From assembly GCA_000181795.3 (NCBI GenBank), contig CM012955.1, positions 1,345,137 through 1,409,136 of the forward strand: a stretch of DNA of 64,000 nucleotides, given 5' to 3'. The notes beneath the pieces were generated by a model. It had not been told where the DNA came from, did not search any database, and saw nothing but the letters and a program-made list of their open reading frames with translations. Each line of letters opens with the position of its first letter. Position 1 is the stretch's first letter. The DNA is from Trichinella spiralis (lineage: Eukaryota; Nematoda; Enoplea; Trichinellida; Trichinellidae). The position numbers and the translations under genes were made by a program. Below, piece after piece: positions 1 through 10,952 of the stretch.

Positions 1-3000
1 CCATCCCCTTTTAACATTGCAATATTGATATATGTTGCGCAAGTTAGCCGCCGTTCGGACTAGAAATTAGCAGAAAAAAATCCTTCAAACTAACATCCAA
101 CTTTATGAGTGAATGGAAATAATGGCTTTGGGTAGTCAATGACAAATGCAGTAGCAGGATAGACAACATATCCACATTCCAAAGCATCCTGAAAACAGAA
201 TGGCCATGTTATTTTTTTATTAATAAATTAACGCATCTTTCATTTAATAAATTAATAACGTTTACGTTATATTCCACTTGTTTACGATACTGAGCAGCGT
301 TGTAGTGCAATTTCGGTGCATGAACCGGACTCAAATACGACTGGTAAAACTGCGGAATGCAAACCCCATCGGCTAAATTGAACAGTGAAAAGCAAAAAGA
401 GAAAAAGGTTCACTTCCACGTTTTACGTACGTTTCAAAAATTTCATTGCTTCGTACAAACATTCTGGCGATAATTCATTGTCGCCGAACGAACCAAGCAT
501 TTCTGAAACAATAATATCCGCCTTCGCTGGCGGCTTAAATTTTCGCACGTCACTGTGCACAATGTGCACTTTGCGATTCCATTTGGTTTTGTTCAGATGA
601 TCAAGTCTTAATTTCAATGATGAGCAACATAAATAAGCACCAGCAATGACAATAAAAAACGTTAAAAAAATTATTTCCTTACGTGGACACTGCATTGATA
701 TTCTTTTCCACTGCTATCAACTGAAACGCCGGAATTGCAAAATGCTCCAACGCCTTCAACACGGCAGTGACAAGTGGTCCACGCCCAGCGCCACAAACGA
801 TCACATTGCTAATGAACAGTATGAAATGAAACTTGCTGTTAATTTATGAAAATTCTAATTTTTCACTCACAAAAATGGAACGTCATCGCCAGATATTTTA
901 TCAGAGATGGCTTCTTTGATGGCCATCTCGTACTGCATATATTTGACACTGTCGGTTTCGAAAACTTCATACGTCGCAGCACTGAGATCCTCAAAGAGAG
1001 GCTGCAAAGGGAGCTGCAAATAATCTCTGTAACTTCTCATCACACTAGAATTCTTTTCCATCGGCAAAACACGCTGATTTTTCTGTAACACACCATACAA
1101 ACGAACAAATACAATAAATTTAAATAAAACACAATCGCATTTACGTAAAGACTGCGAACACAGAACGAGTATTCATTGACAGGAATAGTGTCCAACTGCT
1201 CCGAGTCGAATTCCAAAATTGCCCTCGATGTGCGAGCGAAAAGTATACTGAGCAATTGCCGATGGAATTCGCTGACTGTCGGCAAATCCCCTCCAGGCGA
1301 CGTTTGGAACACCTCACTGGGGATGATCAAACAGCCGATCGATTCTCCAGTCCAACGATCCAATATTTGCATATTATCGCACAGATCTGCGCCAATTTCC
1401 AAAGCCACTTCCAAACGCGCATCGTTGCCACAGGCGGTGCGCAATTGGTGATACAAATGCCATGCATCATCCGTCGTCTCGTCAATTCGATTCCACGTCA
1501 ACGGCAAGCGACACCAAATCTTCAAATATGCCCATATTCAAGAAATAAACAGAAATCAAATTATTCAAAAACTACAATAAGTGAAAATTGAAAGAACAGA
1601 AAAGAAGAAAACAAAGGTCATCAGAAAAACCAAACCTAAATTCCAAACCTCTGCTTGCTATTACGCCCCCCCTCTCCTCCTCACCTTTCTCCTAGTTTCC
1701 TCCCCCCCTCCCCCTACCCCCCGTGGATATTCAATCATTGTAGATGTATTGTTGGGAATTGTGAACGATCATAACAAAGTGGAAAAATAACAACAATAAT
1801 AATGATAATAAAACGACGGTTGGGTGCCGCCACTTCCGGCCAAACCCGTAAGCCGCGGGCAAAACTATGAAACCAGAAAAAGAATCCAGTCTAGTTGCCA
1901 GAAAACCAATTAAACACAAACGCCGGACGCCGACAGCGCCACGCCCCCGCAGCTGCTGACAAAAACTGCTTCTTCGTCACGCTACCCGTATTTTGCAACC
2001 GACCAAGCGAAAACGCTCAACCCACGTCACTGAAGCAACGTCCCAAAAGACGTTCAGCATCTTTCCTGTTCTTTCCTCTGCGTGAAGCAACAACAACAAA
2101 AAAAGCCGCATGTACAAATTCGTGACAAGCAACAGGCTTGCTTCGAATGCAAGCGACAAAGCGCACCAAGGACAGGATGCAACCGACTCGGTGGCGCCGA
2201 GTCCCATACTGCGAATGGCTGTCGCCCACACACCGACCCTCGACCCGCAAGAACCGCTCCCGTCGGTGGCAATGACCAACACTAGCATTGCCTACGTGCA
2301 CAGCCTGAATCTCGGAGACAACGATCAAAGCCAAGCGACAAGTGAACCCCGGACCCTGCCCGCTGGCAATGGTTCCCAAAGTGAACAGACCAAATCGCGG
2401 CACCCCTGCAATGTCTGCCTCACAAGATCGACAGAATTCATTCTGATCAGAAGAGCATTTCTTACCGTCTTCGCCTTGTTTCTACTCTGGTCAGTGACAT
2501 TTTTTCCAGCATTGTTTCTCATTTAATTAAATTAAGATCAACACTAACTACCGCGCCCCTATTTCTGTTCATAGTGTTCATTATTTTTGGATAAAACATA
2601 GCTCGGTTTTTCCTTTTCTGAAGAAATATTTCTGGATAAAAGCAGAAAATCGAACTGGAATATTTAAATATAACAGCAAATATTCAAACAAATGCCATAA
2701 TCGAAATATGACACAAATCGTCCAGAGTACAACCATCTGGACAAAACAGGTGCATAACAAAACGAAAATTCTAGGGCCAAAACAATTATAATAGTCAATA
2801 TTTAAATGAAAAAGGCAAATTAACTGTGCAAAGAAATCAAAGCGCTTCGTAAAAAGTAAAATTAAATTCAAATTAAAAACGTTAATCATTTAAAAAGATC
2901 ACGAATATTAAGAACAAATATTGGTTTGTAAAATAACTCAGTGACATATCATATCTCATAATCTTCTGAATATACCACTAAAAACTTTTAATAAATTAAC

Positions 3001-4399
3001 ATGTTTATATTTAAAAATGAAATTAAATATTTCTAAAAAAAATTTCAATTTACATCCATGATATTAATTTGAAAAACTATTTCTGACATAAGCCTAATAA
3101 CGAAGCACGCAAATAGTGAACAACTTTAATTGATTTATCAAACATGTAATAAGGACGTAACAATTGTGATTAAGAAAAAATAACGCGCTGTTCAATAAAC
3201 TTGACGGCTGTCAGTCAACAGTGCTAAGACAATTTAATTTTCATTTAAATTACTACTTTAAATAAATGTATATAACAATAAAAGAATTATACTTTAGGTA
3301 GAAATTATTTATCTTAGCAATTAAAGATAATTAAAATATTACAGTATTACTCATTAAATAAATACAAGTTCATTCAGCCCTACTGTGAATCTCTTTTATA
3401 AAATCAAAGAAAAGAAAACAAAAAATATAATTATTTCACCTTCAAAAGCGACGTTCCCAGAAAAAAATGGTTTAGAACATGAGCGAGAGGTGCCAGGCTT
3501 TCTTGAGTGAAACTGACAATCATCGCAGATAAGCCCAAATAATTTGCATATTCTAACTGCATCGTCCTCGCCTAAAAATGAAGATAGTTTTAGGTAACAG
3601 ACATTTTTCCGTGCAATAAACGGACGCTACTTTAATAAAACATTGTATCTCATCTTCTTCGTGCGGTTCGCATTTAACAGGTGGAAATTCACCGACGACC
3701 AACCGAGACCAGTTCCGAGTTTTCATGATAATATCCGGGATGCTGAGTAAAGGACAATTGTCTTTTGTAGTGGATTCTGTAGAATGCAAAGCCCGGGGAT
3801 TTTCGACAGCGATGACGGCAAAATCAATACTAAAATTTACTCATTGACAATTTAATACTTGCAAAAACTCAACAAACTTCTTGTTCTCAAGTTGAAGTAA
3901 ATATCCGGGAAGACTGTATACATCTTCGGTTTTCGTGGAATATTTCATTAGGACTTTAAGACCAAGGTGAAAGTTTGTAATGTTTCTGAAATAAAAACAA
4001 AATAAAAATAAAATGAAAAAAATGTTAAGACAAATAATTTATAATATCATTACAGTTTCGATTCGAGTTTAATTACGCTTTAATTTGTTTTGAATGTAAT
4101 TTGCTAATAGTGAAAATATTAAAACTAACAATAATTCTACAAAATGACATGATAAGCTGCCGCGTACAACTATGACAATAACGTAGTTGTATAAACAATA
4201 TAAAAAAATAAACACTCAATACCAATTCAAATAAATGTCTACCATTTAGAATGAAAAAATCAGTTCAACTTTAATTTACTCACCTGCCATCTACGGTATC
4301 TGTCTCAGTTAAAACTTTACTCTCGCTTGTACCAAACCGATTTGATACTTCTGTCTTCATCAGATTAGCAAATCTGTCTGAATTCTGTTTGCCACTCAT
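1..4399 (-). CDS. PRMT5: PRMT5, type II protein arginine methyltransferase (3' end beyond window)
   Basis: Makes symmetric dimethylarginine on Sm proteins, histones and SR-type proteins, normally in complex with MEP50. Exons (minus strand): 4284-4399 (ATG at 4399), about 3878-3985, 3631-3829, 3440-3571, 1145-1519, 871-1082, 683-808, 431-606, 266-372, 102-188 and <1-59. Joined, they keep one frame for about 565 codons; human PRMT5 has 637, so roughly 70 C-terminal residues lie outside. The N-terminal TIM-barrel part aligns around [11 protein letters not shown] and [27 protein letters not shown] (SAM motif I), [12 protein letters not shown] (keeping the Phe that sets symmetric product specificity) and [15 protein letters not shown] (double-Glu loop) are all intact. 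The intron 1520-3439 is unusually long and holds a GC-richer island. The donor near 3878 is the least certain junction. Confidence 0.93.
2110..2526 (+). CDS. Possible nested ORF in PRMT5 intron, C-terminal hydrophobic segment
   Basis: Inside the long PRMT5 intron, on the opposite strand, an ATG-started frame of 138 codons lies in DNA clearly richer in G+C than the surrounding introns (about 1650-2440). The protein is Ser/Thr/Asn/Pro-rich, then has RHPCNVC and a strongly hydrophobic C-terminal segment of about 22 residues ([12 protein letters not shown]...), which would suit a tail anchor or a first membrane span. I recognise no family. An overlapping 128-codon frame is open on the other strand, so base composition alone may keep frames open. 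It could be the first exon of a nested gene, a 5' untranslated exon, or nothing. Confidence 0.2.
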   Translation: MYKFVTSNRLASNASDKAHQGQDATDSVAPSPILRMAVAHTPTLDPQEPLPSVAMTNTSIAYVHSLNLGDNDQSQATSEPRTLPAGNGSQSEQTKSRHPCNVCLTRSTEFILIRRAFLTVFALFLLWSVTFFPALFLI

Positions 4400-5386
4400 A
4401 ATTTCGCCAAGATTTCGGACTGACTCAAACTATGAAGATATACTAGTGCATCTGTAGTATAATAGAGGAAATCAAGCTCGTGTACAAGTAACATGTACAT
4501 TTTGTATATAAACAAAATTATTAAAATAAAATATAAATTAATGAAATTTATTAAACAACATTGTTTCCATATGCATATTAATTTTTGATACAATTAAATT
4601 TAAACATTTCTGAAAATTTTGAATAATTAAAAATATTGATTCTTTAATTAAGTTTTACGAATTTCATAAATAAAATATCAAAGAAACATTTTTATAAATT
4701 TCATGAAATAAATTTTATAAATTAAACCTTATCTGTCTAATTATCACTATTAGCACTGACAAAAAAATGTTAAAAAAAACAGGAAAAAATTTAAAAATCC
4801 ATTTTTTATCATAAAAAGTTAAAATTTAATGGATCAATAAAACTTCCTTATTATTAAGAAGATATTTATGCGATATTTATATTTGTAATTCAAATTTTTG
4901 TATAATGATAATTACATGCAGTTTTCACTGGCAAAAATTTACTATAAAATTGAAATTTTTAATGCATAATACTTAAAAAAAATATTATTAACAAAATAAG
5001 TTTGTTTATTTTGATAATTCAAAAATTATACTCAAAACAATGAATTTCTTATTTTTGTATTTCATGTGTAATCAAGATTAAATACTGTACTGTAGTCACT
5101 TTTCTTAGGGTATCAACGTTGTAGCTGTTGTTGTTTTAACGGTATTGTCATGATATGTAGCTTATAATTCGTTTCTATAAAAGCATATTTATCATACGTT
5201 TCCAAAATAGACCCGAAGTTTTTATGTTACATGTAATTGTTAATTAGGTGTTTATGTTAGGCCGCTTAATGTAAAGCAAACGTTTAAAATTTATGGAAAT
5301 AAAGTTTATGATTTGAAAAAATGTCTATGTAGTTTTAAGCTGTTGTAATTGATTTCTTGTATTTCTTAGAAGCTATAATTGCGGAA
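4400..5386. other. Intergenic, AT-rich, between PRMT5 and TBCC starts
   Basis: Very AT-rich spacer between two divergently transcribed genes, so both promoters must lie here. No convincing coding frame. A TTTCTTAG at about 5361-5368 precedes the TBCC start by some 18 bases and looks like a cis- or trans-splice acceptor. Confidence 0.6.
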
Positions 5387-6451
5387 ATGTCTGACAAAAA
5401 GAGCGAAGCAGAAGACATTATGGAGCAAATTAATCGTGATGTCGATGAAATAGCCGATATGATTTGCCGCGTGCAGATAATTCCGAAAGTGATGCGCAGT
5501 AATTTTATTGGACATATACAACTAAAGTTGGAACGAGTGCGTTTAACCCTAGCTGAAAATAGATCTTTTTTGCCATCGCGCGATTTGCAACGACTGGGGA
5601 AAAAGCTGTCGACTTACGATAACAGACTTCGTAATGAGGCAATCCGTAAACGGAAGAAATGGCCAAATCGAAAGGATGATAGTGAGTCTGAATCAGAAGA
5701 GGAATTTGAGGATGAAAGAGTGGAAGAAAGTGAGGAAATAAGCGAAGATGAAAGCGAAGAAGAAAGCGAAGAAAAATGTGAGGAAAAAAGTGAGAAAATA
5801 AGCGAAGAAAAAAGTGAGAAAATAAGCGAAGAAAGTAATGAGGAAATAAGCGATTCTGAAAAAATTTTTTTTGGGCTCAGCAATTCTGATACAACTAATT
5901 CTGAGCAAAGCGATTCTGATAATAACCATACTACCTACGATAGTACCGAGGCTCAGTTGCTTAAGAGTCTGAGTGATCGTCAGAACGCCGAAATATGTAT
6001 TAAATTACCGGCTGAGATGCCCCAGGCAGTACGTATACGTAATGTGAAAGACTGCACTATTGCGGTGTGTTGCCTGTCGCCGGCGGCTGATTTGTACTTA
6101 GTGAGGGACAGCATTATCATCATGTATCCCGTTCGAACGTCAGTGATGATTGAAAGTTGTATCAATTGCACAATCGCCTGCGCCGCACAGCAAATTCGAG
6201 TGAAAGATTGCATCAACTGTCGCTTGTTTTTGTACACAACTGGTACGACATTACTTGAGGAATGTAATGCAATTGAAGTTGGTCCTTACAATGTAAACTT
6301 TCCGAATAAAGAAGAAATATTTAAAGAGGGTGGATTCGGTGATACAGAAAACAAATGGAAAGAAGTTGAAGATTTGAAAATGGTAAATAACGGAATTCCA
6401 GCGTTCACCATTATGAATGAAAACGAATTGGAAGAATTTCAGATTGAATAA
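5387..6451 (+). CDS. TBCC: Tubulin-binding cofactor C (tubulin-folding GAP)
   Basis: Single-exon gene of 354 codons (human TBCC is 346). With cofactors D and E it stimulates GTP hydrolysis by beta-tubulin and releases native alpha/beta dimers. N-terminal part (about residues 1-100) is the helical tubulin-binding region. Residues about 105-180 are an acidic Glu/Ser/Lys repeat tract (SEEISEDESEEE type). The C-terminal TBCC/CARP beta-helix has the characteristic repeated VKDC, ESCINC and KDCINC turns, and QQIR carries the catalytic arginine. The start is placed at the ATG at 5387 because the upstream in-frame codons have no ATG and a splice-acceptor-like TTTCTTAG lies just before it. An AATAAA signal follows at about 6507. 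The acidic tract is longer than I recall for the family. Confidence 0.9.
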   Translation: MSDKKSEAEDIMEQINRDVDEIADMICRVQIIPKVMRSNFIGHIQLKLERVRLTLAENRSFLPSRDLQRLGKKLSTYDNRLRNEAIRKRKKWPNRKDDSESESEEEFEDERVEESEEISEDESEEESEEKCEEKSEKISEEKSEKISEESNEEISDSEKIFFGLSNSDTTNSEQSDSDNNHTTYDSTEAQLLKSLSDRQNAEICIKLPAEMPQAVRIRNVKDCTIAVCCLSPAADLYLVRDSIIIMYPVRTSVMIESCINCTIACAAQQIRVKDCINCRLFLYTTGTTLLEECNAIEVGPYNVNFPNKEEIFKEGGFGDTENKWKEVEDLKMVNNGIPAFTIMNENELEEFQIE

Positions 6452-6942
6452 CTGCGTGCACAAATAATGTAAAGGGAAGATGCATGAACAATTTGTATAT
6501 CTTTGAAATAAATTTTGGAAAAAAAATCAGCGTTTTTTTTTATAGTGATATTATTTTTTAGGTTAACTAATTATATTAATAGTATGTAAAATTCTAAATT
6601 TTATGCCAAAATCAATCTGGATATTTTGATGCACCATAATGCCATGTCTTCATTTTAAAATTCTACGTTAAACTTATGTTTCTATAAAAGTACAGTGAAA
6701 TGGATATTAACCAAATGACTGAGTTAAGTTGTTACTAATAAATTGTATGTACGTATTTAATTATTTTAAAATAAAAAACTTTGCTTCCTGATTAGCTTTA
6801 TAGAAATTAAAACAGATTTGCAAAAATTTTATTTTGTAATATTCGTGCAATCAAGGTTAAGTTTTCATACTGTATTATTTATTTAATAAAGTTTTTTAAT
6901 TTGATATATGATAGATTGTGGTGAGTTCGTTATTTTACAGAC
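6452..6942. other. Intergenic spacer TBCC to NDUFC2
   Basis: About 490 bp of AT-rich DNA between two same-strand genes. It has the TBCC poly(A) signal at its left end and TTTTACAG immediately before the next ATG (an acceptor-like signal, possibly for spliced-leader addition). No coding frame is seen. Confidence 0.6.
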
Positions 6943-7644
6943 ATGAGTGATAATATTAAAGTAGATGCTTACGGTCAAATAATTCCCGAACGTCTGTGGT
7001 ACAACGTGTTTTCATATTCTGCTACAGAAAAGTTCGTTTTGTATGGTTTTTTACTCGGTGCATTCACACATTATTTGTACAATCGTATTCAAAGACGGCC
7101 ACTTTACGCAGGTGAAAATTTATTTTATTCTTTTAAAGCTTTAGGCTTTATTATACTTGAAGATTCTGATATTCTAATTATACCATATAATTTGTTTCTT
7201 AAACTCTTTTTAAAGTATTTGTGTCGGTTTCTCTAATTTTATATTAACTGTTCTTTCGTTCATTCTTTAACATTTCATTATTGAATTTGACCATTTCCAA
7301 TTATACTTTTATGATGTTTTTTACATAGGTTTTCCATATGCTTTGTTTTTGATGACCGCGACTCCATTTTTTGGTTATCTGATTGGTCGGTATCGTGAAC
7401 GTCAGTTACGGAATCGGGATCGAGTGATTTCTCATTATATGTCTTTGCATCCGGATGACTTTGGTCATCTCACAGGTTGATTTTAGATGTTTAATGTTGC
7501 TGTAGTCGTTTTCGTTGTACATGACATATTTTAGGCAGTTCTAGACTTTGGAAAGAAGTACTTTTGCCTTGGAAGCCTTATCGACATCATGAAAACCCTA
7601 TAAAATGGGAACCAAGCAAGCCATTTCGCACGCCTGAAAAATAA
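6943..7644 (+). CDS. NDUFC2: NADH dehydrogenase (ubiquinone) 1 subunit C2 (complex I, B14.5b)
   Basis: Accessory subunit of mitochondrial complex I in the inner membrane. Three exons: 6943-7111, 7329-7475 and 7535-7644, giving 141 residues (human NDUFC2 is 119). The frame stays open through both junctions and ends in TAA. Two hydrophobic segments (around FVLYGFLLGAFTHYLY and PYALFLMTATPFFGYLIG) match the two-helix topology. The family signature HPEDF appears as YMSLHPDDFG, followed by a WKPYR-type C-terminal end. The ATG sits two bases after TTTTACAG. The identification rests on topology, size and the HPDDF motif, as overall identity to the vertebrate protein is modest. Confidence 0.8.
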
Positions 7645-8664
7645 ACAGATTCACATTCTAATTTATTTGCATCTGAAATGAGAAAATACACTTATATTCA
7701 TTTATAATATGTCGTTTCTTACGTGGAGTTTTGATAGAAGTCACTTTTGTTTAGTTCCGCAATTCTTTCAACTTTCACAACAGTTTTGCGTAAGGTTTAC
7801 AAATCACCTTTATTACAAAATTAGGTGAAAGGTGCATTGCATGACATACGGGGGTTTAATGTTTTCTAGTTTAAATTGCGTTCAAAAAATAATAAAATAT
7901 ACATATCGATTAAGGGATAGTTACATCTGAAAAGTTAAGTATCGAAAATTTATATGAAAGTGTATTGTAAAGTGTGTGAATTGTGTTAATTACTAAAGAA
8001 ATAAGAAAAAGTAATAAAAATAGCATACTGGACTTGCTTTTTCTTTGCTATTTTGAGGAAATGATTTTCATTGTAAATAGCGTTTTGAACAAAAATAGTT
8101 TTTTATAATTAAATTTTTATGAAAAGATATTTCAGTATTTTTGGAATGTATCTTCATTAAAATAAAACTGCATTTTTTCAACTAATACAGTTTCCTTAGC
8201 ACATCCGATATAAAATGATTTGCAAGTAACTTATATGCTAAGCGCACTCTTGAAGAAAAAATGTTACATTCATTTCATTACAAAATGATGTATTTTTGTT
8301 ACAAAAACAAATGTAATTTAATTTATTAAGCAATTAGGTACAAACTGTGAAAATTACTACGTGCAGTATTTACCTTAACATACTGTACTACGTCAGTGTA
8401 ATATTATATTGAAAATTTAGTTTCAGTTTATTCAAATTGAAATTTAATTTGAAACCAAACACAATCGGCATTTAATAAAACAAGGATGGATCATCTGATT
8501 GTTTTATTTCGCCCAGCAAAAGAAATTTCAGAATCATCCTATCATGTGTCAATTAGTGGTAATGTAATAAGCTTGGAACTCATAACAAGAAAAATGATGG
8601 TAGACAATGCTGAACGATGCATAATTGTACAATATTTTATTTATTTTGCTTGATCAGTGGAAGT
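7645..8664. other. Intergenic, convergent 3' ends of NDUFC2 and SEC61B
   Basis: AT-rich spacer between two converging genes. An AATAAA overlaps the NDUFC2 stop codon. I see no coding frame, RNA gene or repeat structure. Confidence 0.5.
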
Positions 8665-9175
8665 TCAACGCGCTCTGGCATATTTTCCCCAAATGTGCAA
8701 AACGAATACAGAAGCGATGAACACTAAACTCATTACCAACACGGGCACTGGTCCTCTAAAAAACAACAATACAACTAAAATATAAACAATAAACTTAAAT
8801 GTATTAGCAAAAGCAATACATTTTAATTCCTGGTGAATCGTCGGTGTAAAATCGCCACATTCCACCTCCGCTGGCACCTGCTTTTGCTTTAGCAGCATTC
8901 ACTGCACCTCCCTTGCTAAAATGCAGATTCAAATGAAATAAACAGTATACAGGCAATAAACAACACAAAAGTATGACTGAATAGAAATGTCAATGTAAAA
9001 TTTTAAATACATTCCCAACGGTATCGGTCGAGTTAAATACTGAAATTTACAACAAAATAACGCTAGAAAGAAATGTCATAATATAAAAACATGTAAATAA
9101 ATTAATATAAATAACACTCATCAAGTACCGCTGTCTCAAATTTCCAGTGCCTACACGACCGCTTGCAGATGGCAT
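8665..9175 (-). CDS. SEC61B: SEC61 translocon subunit beta
   Basis: Small tail-anchored subunit of the ER protein-conducting channel. Exons (minus): 9129-9175 (ATG at 9175), 8820-8915 and 8665-8755. They splice into 77 residues with no frame break. The signature [13 protein letters not shown] is followed by the C-terminal anchor [17 protein letters not shown] and HIWGKY, nearly identical to the animal family. The cytosolic N-terminal part is shorter than in vertebrates (97 residues in human) but keeps RQRK. An acceptor-like ATTTTAG lies a few bases before the ATG on the coding strand, suggesting an outrun or leader splice. Confidence 0.96.
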
Positions 9176-10380
9176 TTTCGTTCCTCCGTTAGCCTAAAAT
9201 AGAGTTAAAAACTTATAATTATATCATTGTCAAACTGTGCGTGTTATTCAACATACCATACACCTCAAACAAAACTATGAAAAGGACAAACGGTTTCCAA
9301 TACCAACCAAAAGCACTTAACACGAGTACAGTTTTAGAAAATACAGTAAGTATTATTAATCAAGTTTAATTTTATAAAACGCAAAATTTTCTAATGCACA
9401 AGTTCAAAAATAAATATAAAATATATACAAGAAATTCCTTTTACTATTTTATAATTATAAAGCACCACATAATATTTGAAAAATGAACAAAATTAAAGTG
9501 ATTTGACACCTGTTCAGTTTAATTATACTGTAAGGCGTCATACAAATACGTTGCTCAATAACACTGTTTGTATATAATTTAATAACTTTATTTTTATAAT
9601 ACCATACATAGCAGAAAAATGTTCAGCAAAGCAATATGAACTTGATGAAAATATGTTTCAAAAATACATAAAATATTTCTTATGCCAAAATTAATAAAGA
9701 CAAACTTCACGACATCTAAACATTTCTTGTGTGCATAAAAGTGGATGGATTTTATGTGACTGTAGATGATTTGGGATGATTGTCAATGTTTATGATATTT
9801 TAAGAAGATAAAAGTCTATAGAAATAAAGTTAATAGTTTCTCAAATTAGACTGTTTTTACAAACCAGTATTACTGTATTACAGTATAAGTTGAGCTTTTA
9901 ATTGTTTGAGCTGCCAAAAAAACTGGATAAATAGGTATGAAGATATTTCAACAAACGTTCAATTCATTCATAATTATTGCATAATATTATATATATAATC
10001 TAAAACTTCTTCGAGAAAGTTCAATTAATTATCGTTCCACACTTTAGTTCAAGGTGCCAAAAATACATTTCTGTAAATGAACATCCATTGAGTTTCTGTC
10101 TGTTTCTGTGCTTAAAGCTTTTTCTTTGTGCTAAATTTGATTCGAAAAACAGAAAAAACATCTGCACATCAAATCATTGACACAAGCAGAGGTAATTTTT
10201 CCGGTAACGTTTCATTTGATAATCTGTTGCAACATTTTCCTTTTTATTATTACAATGATTCATCACGAGTTGAAGAGTAAAAGCTTCGGATAACAGACAA
10301 TTTTGACTTTAAAACTGCCGAATGAACATCTGCTTCTTTATATACATGTATTACAATAACCCCTTCCTACATAAGGTTGT

Positions 10381-10417
<37 letters not shown>

Positions 10418-10952
10418 ATCACATTTGTATCCATTCAAAGTAAAATATTGACTAAATTGCAAATAATAAATTTGATAAGCATATTAATAGAAGCAAGCAA
10501 CACAGCAAAGTAAAAAGTATGTTATTTACATTAATATATCAAAGACAAAAAACAAACGAATGAAAAATGCAACAAAAAACAATTTTAATATGTTGTTCAG
10601 TGTTTAATATGTTCACGTATACAAACACAACCGCAGATCAATTTTACAGTATAACAACATTATTTTTCAATTTTATTTTTTAATAAATATCGATTATCAT
10701 TCACAGATTCTAGCTGCTGACTAGTGTTAACTATTGCGGAGGACAGCAAAATGTGCAACGGTAAGCTAATACTGTTCGCATCATTCACACATGCTGACTG
10801 AATAAAGCAAAAAGTGATAAAACAAAGCAAAAAAGATATTAAAAAAAAGAAAAGCATAACTTGACAAGTGTTTACTGAACTTTAATTTACCTTATTTTAT
10901 TATCACATGTATTTCATATCTACGGTCAATGTATTTAGACTAAATTTCATTT
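9176..10952. other. Intergenic between SEC61B and ZRANB2
   Basis: AT-rich DNA upstream of SEC61B and downstream of ZRANB2, both on the minus strand. The right part probably contains the ZRANB2 3' UTR. A (CA)n tract is at 10381-10413. No gene is supported. Confidence 0.5.
10381..10413. repeat. (CA)n microsatellite
   Basis: About 15 copies of CA ending in CACGCACA. Simple repeat in the spacer downstream of ZRANB2. Confidence 0.9.
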
